Assembly (NCBI GenBank): GCA_027068725.1
Contig: JAMOMD010000109.1
Coordinates: 1 to 12,796, forward strand
Reading direction: 5' to 3'
DNA length: 12,796 nt
Source: Thermoproteales archaeon
GTDB lineage: Archaea; Thermoproteota; Thermoprotei; Thermoproteales; Thermocladiaceae
Positions within the stretch are counted from its first letter, which is position 1; every line of letters begins with the position of its first letter. A model generated the notes under the pieces. It was not told the origin of the DNA, ran no database searches, and saw nothing but the letters and a program-made list of their open reading frames with translations. Of this stretch, positions 4,863 to 11,902 are shown in pieces. The position numbers and the translations under genes are program-made.

Positions 4863-7800
4863 ATGCAATATAGCTTCTTCACTATACCTATCTCGTGAAG
4901 TCTCTCAAGGATTTTTACTAAGCTATCTTTTTCTATATTAAGCATGTTAGAAAGTTCTTCAACATCTCTTGGTGTCGACAGGCTTAGCAATAGTTCAGCA
5001 AGCTTCTCTGTACTAAATCTAATTTGTCTACTTATATCACCAAGTCTCGAGAATATTACTGTTTTTGCATGTTCTATATTTTCTAGGCTTATGCTATCCT
5101 TGCATATTTTCTCGTCTTCTAATAGTTTTAGTTTACAGAGTATGTTCTTCAGACTTGTTATTTTCTCTAATTCGCGATACAGTGCTGCAAGCTTATCAGA
5201 CACCTTTGCACGTAACTGAGTAAGCAGTGCCTGTAAGTACTTGAGAGCAGTAGATGCTGGCTCGCGGGTTAGTGCAGATTTCTTGTCTACATCCTTCAAG
5301 GCTCGCTCTATCTCCTTCTCAATTCCTTTCACTACATGTGCTGCCTCTCGCTTAAGCTTCTCAAGTTCTCCAAGTACGCCTAGTATCTTCTCTACCTCTA
5401 ACTGAATTTCAACTATTCTATCAGCTACTTTTGATAAAATCTCACTAATATAGTCTAGTGAGGGAGCCTCCTCTACATCAAGTGCGTTTGTTATTATCGA
5501 GATCTCCGATTCTAGCTTTTTACTAAACCATTCAGCAAGCTTTGGCAAGGTCTTTGAGAGCGTACTTAACCTTTCTCGAACATTATTGTAAGCTATGTTG
5601 AGGTTATTCATAGTTTCTCTCAACTTTCGTAATGTTGTGTCTCCAGTCGATATTGCTGTTGTTAGCTTGTTCTTTATGTCGTCTAGTTCGAGTATTATTT
5701 TTGAAACCTTTCTCAGACTATCCTCGTCTAGTGATAATCCTATTAACTCCTTAACAATTTCCTGTTCTAGTGCTTTAATACACTGCTCAAGCTCTGTCGG
5801 AACAATCTGTACCGCTATCTTCTTCTTCACATTACCGATACTAATTTCTAATTCTGCCCTTGCTCGCGATAGTTGAGACTTGAGCTCTCTCAATTTGTTC
5901 ATTAGGTAGTCACGTGCTACTTCAGGTGTGTATACTCTGAGATGTGCATTTACTGGTAATAGTATTGCACGAAGCTTGCATAGTTCAATGAGGTCTTTCT
6001 CACGTAGCTCACGCCATAGGTGTACAGGGAATAATCTTCGAATCACTCGCTCTAGCTCACGCTGACTTATCTGCTCAATTCCTCGCTCTAGCAGGTACTT
6101 ATGCAGTAGTTGCTCTGGTCTCGATATCCTAGGCCTACCATCAGGTGATTTAAACACATCAGGAGTCTCCGATGATACTGTTCCACTTATCCATTGGCGA
6201 ACTAGCTCTTTCAGAATATTTGCCTTAGACTCTCTACTTTTCCTAATTCCTATACACAGTTCCTTCAAAGTCGCTTCACGAGCCTTCGTCAGGAAGTTCG
6301 CAATTTGTGCTCTTAAGTCCTCGTACGCCTTTACTAAGTGCACGTACTTGTCAGGTACCTTATCTTCTCCTAGCTGTCTCAAAATTAGGTAACCCGCAAG
6401 TGCCTTCCTAAATCTCTCAATAGACTCCGAGTCCAGTACTATGATATTCAGATAGTCCCTTCTCGAGATCTCTGGTAATTTCCACTCTCCCTGAAGTAGC
6501 TTATCTACGAAGTCTCTCGGAATTTTCAGATTCTGTGAGTACAGTACTACATGAAGTACGTCGTACAGTATCTCGTCACTGCCGACTCTAACACACGCGT
6601 TTAATATGACGTCATTAACAACGTTCTCAACCTGCTTAAGCTCATCAATGTTCTGCACATGGAAGAACAGGACACATTGACGAAGCTCGAGCGTGTCAGC
6701 ACCACAGGATAGTGCAAAAACGTTCTCTCTAAGCCTATGCACAATCTTAGGCTTGCCAATTAGTGCCTCAACAAGTAGCTGAGCAGCTTCTATTGGCTTA
6801 GATATCTTCTCGTAGGCAGCCCTAATGCACTGCCTTATCTTGCTCTCTGAGGAGTCTGATGTTACAGATAGTACAGATCTCGCTACAGGCACATACGCCT
6901 CTACGCGTTCTCCAAGACCTCTATCCTGAACTTCGCCTAATGTAGGTAGTACAACATTCAGAATCGCAAGACCGTCTCTGTACTCTACGTAGTACTCATC
7001 TACTGCAATACCAACAAGATTAACATCATCTTTACTCAATGGTGCTAGTCCAGCCTTCTCTCTAAGCTCATTAACTAGGTTAAGTTTCTCAAGACTTGTT
7101 TTCAAAACAACAACTCTTCTTACAATATTCATCTTCTCTAGAGCCTTTAATAAAGAATCTACTTCACTTCCCAGTTGAGTAACTAAGAATTCTCGTGTAA
7201 CTGGAATAGGCACAATCTCAAGCAGTACATGTAGTCTAGCAAGATCATCGTTCTCATACATTTCTCTTAGACTATCTATTCTCTGAAGAATTTCCTTAAC
7301 TATAGGAAGTTCATTAGATACGGCTTTCAGGAACCTTATGTAGACATCAAGCGTTAACTTTCCAGAACATTTCAAAATTTCGTCAAATAGCTTTGCAATA
7401 TACTTAACAAATATTCTCGGTGAGGGAGGTCCTTTCTCTGCTAAGTACAGTATGTAGTATAGTGATGCTATGTACTCAAGACATAGCGGATGCCTAGGGT
7501 CAATGGAGCCTCTCTTAACTTCGCGTAGTCTCTTCTGTGTTGAGGCTGCTTTTAGCTTCTCTTGCACTATGCCGTCAGCAACCCATAGCGAGATTCCTGA
7601 TGGAAGTGGAATCTCCTTGTATATTCTACCAATAGAGATGTCAAATATGTCAGGAACAATGTTCTTCAAAATTCCATAATAAGTCTGTGGAGTAAGTGCG
7701 ACAATTATCAAAATATTTTTCAGCTTCTCAAGTTCTACACCCAGAACTCTGTAATACTGTCGAGGCTCAACAAGTGCACGTATGGTCGTGCTCAGCTCTA

Positions 7801-8236
7801 GTATAGCCTTCTCAACTTCACGACCATTACCCGCAAGCTCCTTAAGTGCTATTGCACGCGTGAGCTCATCAGCCTCGTCAATTATTAAGATCAGCGGCTT
7901 CGATGCATCTCTCTTCTTCAGGATGCTGACTATATGTCTTGTAGATAAGCTAAATGTGAGAGGTACTCTCGCAATCTCGACCTTGTCACCGTACTTAGAC
8001 TCTACGACCTTTGTGAAGTAGTCAAGTAGCTCAGTCTTTCCCCAGCCATACTCGCCAACTACAACAATTACGAGATTCTCATTCAGTTTCTGAGAAAGTA
8101 CTAGGTTCACAGCATCTATGAGCTCCTTTAGCTCACGCTCAAGTCCTACGGGTCTAGACTCCTTGCTAACTTCAGGGACTCCACCATGCGTAAATGGAAT
8201 GTACTTAAGGCCAAGATGCTCTAGCGCTAGACTCAT
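4859..8236 (-). CDS. Large AAA+/ORC-like ATPase with coiled coil and C-terminal winged helix
   Basis: 1125 residues, ATG start with no clear Shine-Dalgarno. An N-terminal P-loop ATPase (about 25-290) contains PVGLERELKEL (29-39), Walker A GEYGWGKT (61-68), Walker B LILIIDEADE (115-124), a sensor-1-like strand ILIIVALTP (175-183) and a sensor-2-like PSPRIFVKYI (271-280). The layout resembles ORC/Cdc6- or STAND-type AAA+ proteins, and the GEYGWGKT loop is also reminiscent of large defence-island ATPases of the BrxC type. The middle (290-780) is mainly helical with no motif I know. Residues about 782-1070 form a long, heptad-like helical coiled coil, and 1075-1125 form a winged helix (PRDVEELSNMLNIEKDSLV). 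Likely role: an ATP-driven DNA machine that loads or powers the NurA-like protein downstream. It begins a three-gene operon, divergent from the HEPN-like gene. Confidence 0.75.
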   Translation of the reverse strand: MSLALEHLGLKYIPFTHGGVPEVSKESRPVGLERELKELIDAVNLVLSQKLNENLVIVVVGEYGWGKTELLDYFTKVVESKYGDKVEIARVPLTFSLSTRHIVSILKKRDASKPLILIIDEADELTRAIALKELAGNGREVEKAILELSTTIRALVEPRQYYRVLGVELEKLKNILIIVALTPQTYYGILKNIVPDIFDISIGRIYKEIPLPSGISLWVADGIVQEKLKAASTQKRLREVKRGSIDPRHPLCLEYIASLYYILYLAEKGPPSPRIFVKYIAKLFDEILKCSGKLTLDVYIRFLKAVSNELPIVKEILQRIDSLREMYENDDLARLHVLLEIVPIPVTREFLVTQLGSEVDSLLKALEKMNIVRRVVVLKTSLEKLNLVNELREKAGLAPLSKDDVNLVGIAVDEYYVEYRDGLAILNVVLPTLGEVQDRGLGERVEAYVPVARSVLSVTSDSSESKIRQCIRAAYEKISKPIEAAQLLVEALIGKPKIVHRLRENVFALSCGADTLELRQCVLFFHVQNIDELKQVENVVNDVILNACVRVGSDEILYDVLHVVLYSQNLKIPRDFVDKLLQGEWKLPEISRRDYLNIIVLDSESIERFRKALAGYLILRQLGEDKVPDKYVHLVKAYEDLRAQIANFLTKAREATLKELCIGIRKSRESKANILKELVRQWISGTVSSETPDVFKSPDGRPRISRPEQLLHKYLLERGIEQISQRELERVIRRLFPVHLWRELREKDLIELCKLRAILLPVNAHLRVYTPEVARDYLMNKLRELKSQLSRARAELEISIGNVKKKIAVQIVPTELEQCIKALEQEIVKELIGLSLDEDSLRKVSKIILELDDIKNKLTTAISTGDTTLRKLRETMNNLNIAYNNVRERLSTLSKTLPKLAEWFSKKLESEISIITNALDVEEAPSLDYISEILSKVADRIVEIQLEVEKILGVLGELEKLKREAAHVVKGIEKEIERALKDVDKKSALTREPASTALKYLQALLTQLRAKVSDKLAALYRELEKITSLKNILCKLKLLEDEKICKDSISLENIEHAKTVIFSRLGDISRQIRFSTEKLAELLLSLSTPRDVEELSNMLNIEKDSLVKILERLHEIGIVKKLYCI

Positions 8237-8264
8237 CAGGATTCAGGATAACAGGACACCTAAC

Positions 8265-8271
8265 GTTTTTA
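8265..8271. promoter_or_regulatory. Shared TATA-like element in the divergent promoter
   Basis: GTTTTTA on plus (TAAAAAC on minus) is centred 26 bp before the ATG of the plus-strand gene (8294) and 32 bp before the ATG of the minus-strand ATPase (8236). The whole intergenic gap is 57 bp, so the two directions probably compete for, or share, one TBP site. Confidence 0.4.
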
Positions 8272-8293
8272 GACAAAGCGGATAATTTACACG

Positions 8294-8668
8294 ATGACAA
8301 CTACAACACTTCAACTTGCCCGTATACTCATTCAGGAAGTAGAACGAAATCTCCCCTTCGTACAGAAAGGCCAGTACATGTACTACAAGCAGATACTGAT
8401 GTACTCTCTCTACGCACTTGGATATGCGATCGATGCACTTGTGGAGAAGAAACTTGGAAAAAGACCAGTAGGACACGGAGATAGAATTCACTACCTAAGT
8501 CAGCTTGGAAGAAAAGATCTTCAGGACATGTATCAAAACTTGATAATAATGGTCTTCTCAAAACTTGAAACTGTAGCAGAGCTCACATTAGAAGATCTGA
8601 AGAACATAGTTAAGAAAGTTCACGAGATGATAGAATCAATAGCTAATGAGCTATCTCAGCATGTCTAG
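8294..8668 (+). CDS. Small all-helical protein, possibly HEPN-like
   Basis: 124 residues, ATG start with a TATA-like element 26 bp upstream, suggesting a leaderless mRNA. The predicted order is helix 1 (6-25), helix 2 (27-53, YYKQILMYSLYALGYAIDALV), a loop with GHGDRIHYLSQL (60-71), helix 3 (73-95) and helix 4 (98-120, TLEDLKNIVKKVHEMIESI). This resembles HEPN proteins, where a helix rich in Tyr/Ala is followed by a short His-containing loop and the chain ends in a helix after a T-E-D-type cap. A canonical catalytic Rx4-6H motif is not clear in helix 3, so ribonuclease activity cannot be assumed. No minimal nucleotidyltransferase partner is adjacent. It is divergent from the ATPase operon and could be its regulator, toxin-like effector or an unrelated gene. 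Its last 13 bases lie antisense to the C/D sRNA at 8656-8704. Confidence 0.65.
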   Translation: MTTTTLQLARILIQEVERNLPFVQKGQYMYYKQILMYSLYALGYAIDALVEKKLGKRPVGHGDRIHYLSQLGRKDLQDMYQNLIIMVFSKLETVAELTLEDLKNIVKKVHEMIESIANELSQHV

Positions 8669-8704
8669 GTCTCGTCACAGATCTGCCTAGAAGGGTATCA
8701 TCAT
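8656..8704 (-). ncRNA. C/D-box sRNA overlapping the radical SAM stop codon
   Basis: Minus-strand order: box C ATGATGA (8704-8698), a 12-nt guide (8697-8686, TACCCTTCTAGG), box D' CAGA (8685-8682), linker TCT, box C' GTGACGA (8678-8672, one mismatch), a 12-nt guide (8671-8660, GACCTAGACATG), box D CTGA (8659-8656). C and D are perfect, both guides have the canonical 12-nt length, and the D'-C' linker is 3 nt, so the 49-nt core is textbook for archaea. Box C contains the TGA stop of the radical SAM gene, and the 3' end is antisense to the end of the plus-strand gene at 8294-8668. Predicted targets are CCUAGAAGGGUA and CAUGUCUAGGUC; I could not place them in an rRNA or tRNA from memory. Confidence 0.65.
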
Positions 8705-10290
8705 CCACTTATGTACATCTCCCACTTCCTTCTAATAGTCTCCGCTCTTAGACCAATATCAATGAACCCCCAGGGAGCATCCTCAATAGAGCACAACTGT
8801 CTAAACACGACCCTCTTAAACAAGTTTGAATATTTGTTAAATATTTTCTTCCAGAGAGACCTACTCAAATTACTCTCCTTCATACGTGCGGCCTCGATAA
8901 GAACTTCTGCAAGAGATCTATCTCCAAGAGCTAAAAACATCTGTGCATAGGCTAGATAAGGATCATACACGACGTGTCTTGCACCACAGTTCTCAGCCAG
9001 ATAGTCTAGCTTGGACGAGACTTGCTCAATAGGTTCTGGAACCGCGTATTGGAAAGGAGTGTGAGGTTTTCTAACCCATGGATTAATGCTTACGTACAGT
9101 TCCAGACCGGTACTTTTCTTAACCTCGTGTATGAGCCTAAGCACACTGTCAATATCGTCTTTACTCTCTTCAGGAAGACCCACTATGAAGTACATCTTGA
9201 GCTCTCTAACACCATGACGCTTAGCTCTATACGCAACATCTAGTACATCACTATCCGTGAAATCCTTACCTAGCCTAACCCTAAGTCTCTCACTAGTCTC
9301 AGGGGCTATTGTTAACGTATGTTGATTCGCCCTCACCATTAGCTCAAGCATATCATCATCGAGCAAATCTGCTCGCATTGAAGGTAGACTAATCTCAATA
9401 TCAAAATTATTTAGAACATATTCGATTAAATCTTTCGCATACGGATATGATTGATATGCAAGACTTATTACAACTATCTTATCAACAGGACAGTGCTCAA
9501 GACCTTCCTCAATTACCTTTTTAATACACTCAAAGCTTCTTATCCTAAACGGGAACTGTACAAGAGTCTCCATACAGAAACAGCATAGGAAAGGACAGCC
9601 GCGACTTACCTCAAGATAGAAGGCCTTTCCAAATACTGGCATATACTCCTCAGGAGCTTCCAGAGTCACTATCTGACGCGTAGGATAATCATACTGCTCT
9701 AGAGGCTTAGCAACAACTTTTCTCAAAACTTCAGGTTTACGCTCAGTAATATACACACCTTCAATATCAATATCTCTAACACCTTCCCGAACGAGTACTT
9801 CTTCGAGAAAACTCTCAAGAATAGGTTCAGCCTCTCCGATAAATACAACATCTACAATATCTGCCAATGGTTCGGGATTCGCTGTTACACAAGGACCTCC
9901 AACAGCAATTGTAGGATATTTATTGTCTTTACGATGTTTTCTTAATGGAGGTATGCCACTTCTCTCAAGCATGCGAACAATATTTACATAATCAAGTTCG
10001 TAATGAACAGAAAAGAGTATAAGATCAAAATCTCGCAAAGGTGTACCAGATTCAATACTCCGATACGGTCCTGTACCTTCCATGAATACTCTCTCAGCAA
10101 TAACAAAATCGAGCGAGTTAAGATAATGATATAGCAAGTGAATACTTAGTGAAGACATGCCTACCTGATATGTCGATGGATATGCTATTGCTACTCTAAG
10201 AACGCCAGGTCTATACTTCTTATGTACTACGTTCTTCTCTAGTAAAGTAATTCTGGAGAACTCTCTCCTATGCTTATGTCGTGTTACCAT
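8701..10290 (-). CDS. Radical SAM protein with B12-binding-like N-terminal domain
   Basis: 529 residues, ATG start, overlapping the upstream gene by 17 nt. Residues 30-170 form the Rossmann-like B12-binding region typical of this family (IAYPSTYQVGMSSL 35-48; VGGPCVTANPEPLADIVDVVFIGEAEP about 130-156). The radical SAM core begins at RGCPFLCCFC (230-239), whose CX3CX2C cysteines C232, C236 and C239 ligate the 4Fe-4S cluster that cleaves S-adenosylmethionine; C237 is an extra cysteine. ISLPSMRADLL, APETSERLR and MYFIVGLPEES further on are usual core strands. No DxHxxG cobalamin-ligand motif is apparent, as is common in this archaeal family. The substrate is unknown; methylation or methylthiolation of RNA or a small molecule is possible. 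It is the second gene after an unknown helical protein, and a C/D sRNA overlaps its stop codon. Confidence 0.85.
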   Translation of the reverse strand: MVTRHKHRREFSRITLLEKNVVHKKYRPGVLRVAIAYPSTYQVGMSSLSIHLLYHYLNSLDFVIAERVFMEGTGPYRSIESGTPLRDFDLILFSVHYELDYVNIVRMLERSGIPPLRKHRKDNKYPTIAVGGPCVTANPEPLADIVDVVFIGEAEPILESFLEEVLVREGVRDIDIEGVYITERKPEVLRKVVAKPLEQYDYPTRQIVTLEAPEEYMPVFGKAFYLEVSRGCPFLCCFCMETLVQFPFRIRSFECIKKVIEEGLEHCPVDKIVVISLAYQSYPYAKDLIEYVLNNFDIEISLPSMRADLLDDDMLELMVRANQHTLTIAPETSERLRVRLGKDFTDSDVLDVAYRAKRHGVRELKMYFIVGLPEESKDDIDSVLRLIHEVKKSTGLELYVSINPWVRKPHTPFQYAVPEPIEQVSSKLDYLAENCGARHVVYDPYLAYAQMFLALGDRSLAEVLIEAARMKESNLSRSLWKKIFNKYSNLFKRVVFRQLCSIEDAPWGFIDIGLRAETIRRKWEMYISG

Positions 10291-10954
10291 TTCTCATGTT
10301 AACTCTTACTTTTAACACAACAAGAGGCTGATTTGTTCTAGCGATCTCCACAGCCTTCTTCATTAACTCGACCTTCATCAGATCAGGCCTATAGGCAGCT
10401 ATCGAGTACGCTCTATCCCTACCGTACCTGCTCACGAGACCCATCACAGTATTCTTCAGTAGATAATCGCTTACAACATCTAAGCTACATATTTCTCCGA
10501 CTTCTATTAGAGCACATATTGCAAGCCTCCTATAATAATCAACAAGCTTCTTCTTAACCTTATTCAACAGCTCTTCAGCTGGCTGAAAGTCTGCACGTTG
10601 CTGATTCTTATTGTTTTTATCAGTTTCAAATATTATCTTCACTCTCTGTCTCCATTTCAGGAACCACCACTCTGTCCACTCATGAACAACCTTGCGTAGC
10701 TTGTGCTCCTTGTACAGTATTATTTTGCACAGTCTGTTTCTTGCCCTGTTCTCGTCGAAGTTGAGTCTACTATAGTAGCCCATCTTAGTCATTGCGTAGT
10801 GCATGAAGTCACTCTGTGCACATCTCGCAAGGAAGTCTAGCTCGAACGCATCTTCTACTGGAATGTTTAGCTGTTCCAGCTCCTGTTTTATCATTTCGTA
10901 TATCTTCTTCTTATCAAAGTCCGTGCTGCGTAAATGATCAAGATAATACGACAT
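10274..10954 (-). CDS. Hypothetical helical protein coupled to the radical SAM gene
   Basis: 226 residues. I do not recognise it. It is almost entirely helical and rich in Lys, Arg, Tyr and Trp. Features include VHEWTEWWFLKWRQRVK (about 89-105), an unusual Trp cluster with basic residues; KNNKNQQ (about 112-118), a probable flexible linker; and a compact C-terminal part with YYRRLAICALIEVGEICSLDVV, which could be a helix-turn-helix-like segment. The ATG at 10954 is preceded by GAGGT with a 7-8-nt spacer, and a strong TATA box lies about 37 bp upstream, so the gene starts its own transcript after truA. Its stop overlaps the radical SAM start by 17 nt, which implies coupled translation. A role as a dedicated partner, substrate or RNA-binding subunit of the radical SAM enzyme is inference from position only. 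Confidence 0.75.
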   Translation of the reverse strand: MSYYLDHLRSTDFDKKKIYEMIKQELEQLNIPVEDAFELDFLARCAQSDFMHYAMTKMGYYSRLNFDENRARNRLCKIILYKEHKLRKVVHEWTEWWFLKWRQRVKIIFETDKNNKNQQRADFQPAEELLNKVKKKLVDYYRRLAICALIEVGEICSLDVVSDYLLKNTVMGLVSRYGRDRAYSIAAYRPDLMKVELMKKAVEIARTNQPLVVLKVRVNMRNGNTT

Positions 10955-10986
10955 GGAGCAGACCTCGAGGTCTTAAAGGCTAAATG

Positions 10987-10995
10987 TTTTATAAG
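10987..10995 (-). promoter_or_regulatory. TATA box for the 226-residue gene/radical SAM operon
   Basis: The minus strand reads CGCTTATAAAACATT, a strong archaeal TATA. Its centre is about 37 bp upstream of the ATG at 10954, predicting a leader of about 10 nt that just includes the GAGGT Shine-Dalgarno. It lies directly behind the truA stop, so the operon is transcribed separately from truA. Confidence 0.55.
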
Positions 10996-10998
10996 CGT

Positions 10999-11823
10999 TT
11001 ACGGCTTACTTAGCTTCTCTGTTATTAGATTAACGATTATGCTAAATGCATATTCGAGCGATAATACGAGACCTCGAAGCACATCTAGCCTCTTCTTCAG
11101 GAATGCGAGACCTTCTAGAAGTGCCCTAGTAGAATAGTGGAAGTCTATGTTCTGCCGATACTTTACATCAAGTAAGATTAGACCTTCGGCAGGTGCTGAT
11201 GGTACTGTCCTCCTAATCTTAACCTCTATGAGATCTCTGACCTCGTTAATACTCATTTTACCTTTACCAACTTGAACAAGAGTCCACACGATTTTTCTAA
11301 TCATTTTATTACGAAATCCCTGACCGGAGAAGCGAAACAATAACACATCTCCTAAATTGGTTATGGATAGATCATATATAATTGCCTCGGTAGGCTGCTC
11401 TTTATCAATTATTTGAAAATTTACGAAATTATGCTTACCTACAAATAATTTAGCACATGCATTCATTCTTTCGAGATCTTCTCCTTCGTATTTCTTCAAG
11501 TACACATACTCTCTACAATATGCTGAGCGTGCACTAAAGTCATCTGGGACGACAGCGTAGCCCCATACGCGAAGCCCTTCAGGAAGTTCTGAGTTGAGTT
11601 CCTCAGGTCGTACAACACGTGGGAGAGTTACGGCAATGACGTTCTTTATTGCTGACACGCCAGGATCTGTCCTTGATGCGCACGTGAATTTGAGCTCGTG
11701 TGCATTGACGTGAACTATCTTCCTGAATGCTTGAATTAGATGATCATGTACTGAACCTTCAGAACCTATGCATCCTCTGAATAGAGAACCATCGTACATC
11801 AGGAGGTAAGCCACGCGCGGCAT
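10999..11823 (-). CDS. truA: tRNA pseudouridine synthase A
   Basis: 274 residues, ATG start. It converts uridines of the tRNA anticodon arm (38-40 in bacteria) to pseudouridine. The catalytic aspartate is D53 in ASRTDPGVSA (49-58). Other family marks are MYDGSLFRG (9-17), FSARSAYCREYVY (96-108), GKHNFVNF (129-136), GQGFRNKMIRKIVW (167-180) and APAEGLILLDV (210-220). The motif after the catalytic Asp is Pro-Gly-Val-Ser rather than the more usual Arg-Gly-Val-His/Ser, and the region after YDGS lacks the Trp-Gln seen in bacteria, both tolerable in archaeal members. The C-terminal 40 residues form an extra hydrophobic helical extension past the usual end. It follows cobN by 79 nt; I found no clear TATA box at the expected place, so it may be read through from cobN. 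Confidence 0.92.
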   Translation of the reverse strand: MPRVAYLLMYDGSLFRGCIGSEGSVHDHLIQAFRKIVHVNAHELKFTCASRTDPGVSAIKNVIAVTLPRVVRPEELNSELPEGLRVWGYAVVPDDFSARSAYCREYVYLKKYEGEDLERMNACAKLFVGKHNFVNFQIIDKEQPTEAIIYDLSITNLGDVLLFRFSGQGFRNKMIRKIVWTLVQVGKGKMSINEVRDLIEVKIRRTVPSAPAEGLILLDVKYRQNIDFHYSTRALLEGLAFLKKRLDVLRGLVLSLEYAFSIIVNLITEKLSKP

Positions 11824-11835
11824 ATGTTATGAGGG

Positions 11836-11887
11836 TCATCTACCCCAGGATTCATCACTCTTCAGTTGGCATGTCACTAATCATCCC
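11836..11887 (-). ncRNA. Weaker C/D-box sRNA candidate between cobN and truA
   Basis: Minus-strand order: C-like GGGATGA (11887-11881, 6/7), 15 nt, D' CTGA (11865-11862), linker AGA, C' GTGATGA (11858-11852), a 12-nt guide (11851-11840, ATCCTGGGGTAG), D-like ATGA (11839-11836). The internal boxes are perfect but the terminal pair is degenerate, the reverse of the norm, which weakens the call. The guide next to the D-like box could pair with the 23S segment CUACCCCGGGG (about 2437-2447) using two G-U wobbles. It starts 15 nt after the cobN stop, the same placement as the better sRNA candidates here. Confidence 0.3.
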
Positions 11888-11902
11888 CTTAACATCCCCT
11901 AC

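Noticed and set aside
8243..8561. Two open frames antisense to the HEPN-like gene
   Set aside because: They are low-complexity translations without family features, opposite a gene with a good promoter and sensible helical protein.
9353..9359. Box-C-like ATGATGA on the minus strand
   Set aside because: It encodes an Asp run in the radical SAM gene (LLDDDML), and no box D follows at a suitable distance.
10961..10972. 12-bp palindrome GACCTCGAGGTC upstream of the 226-residue gene
   Set aside because: It is perfect but short, and one arm supplies the GAGGT Shine-Dalgarno, which explains it adequately; no second copy was noticed.
11881..11902. Two 11-bp-spaced copies of GGGGATG after the cobN stop (minus strand)
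   Set aside because: Only two short copies exist and no iteron array or element end is associated; one copy is already part of the weak sRNA candidate.
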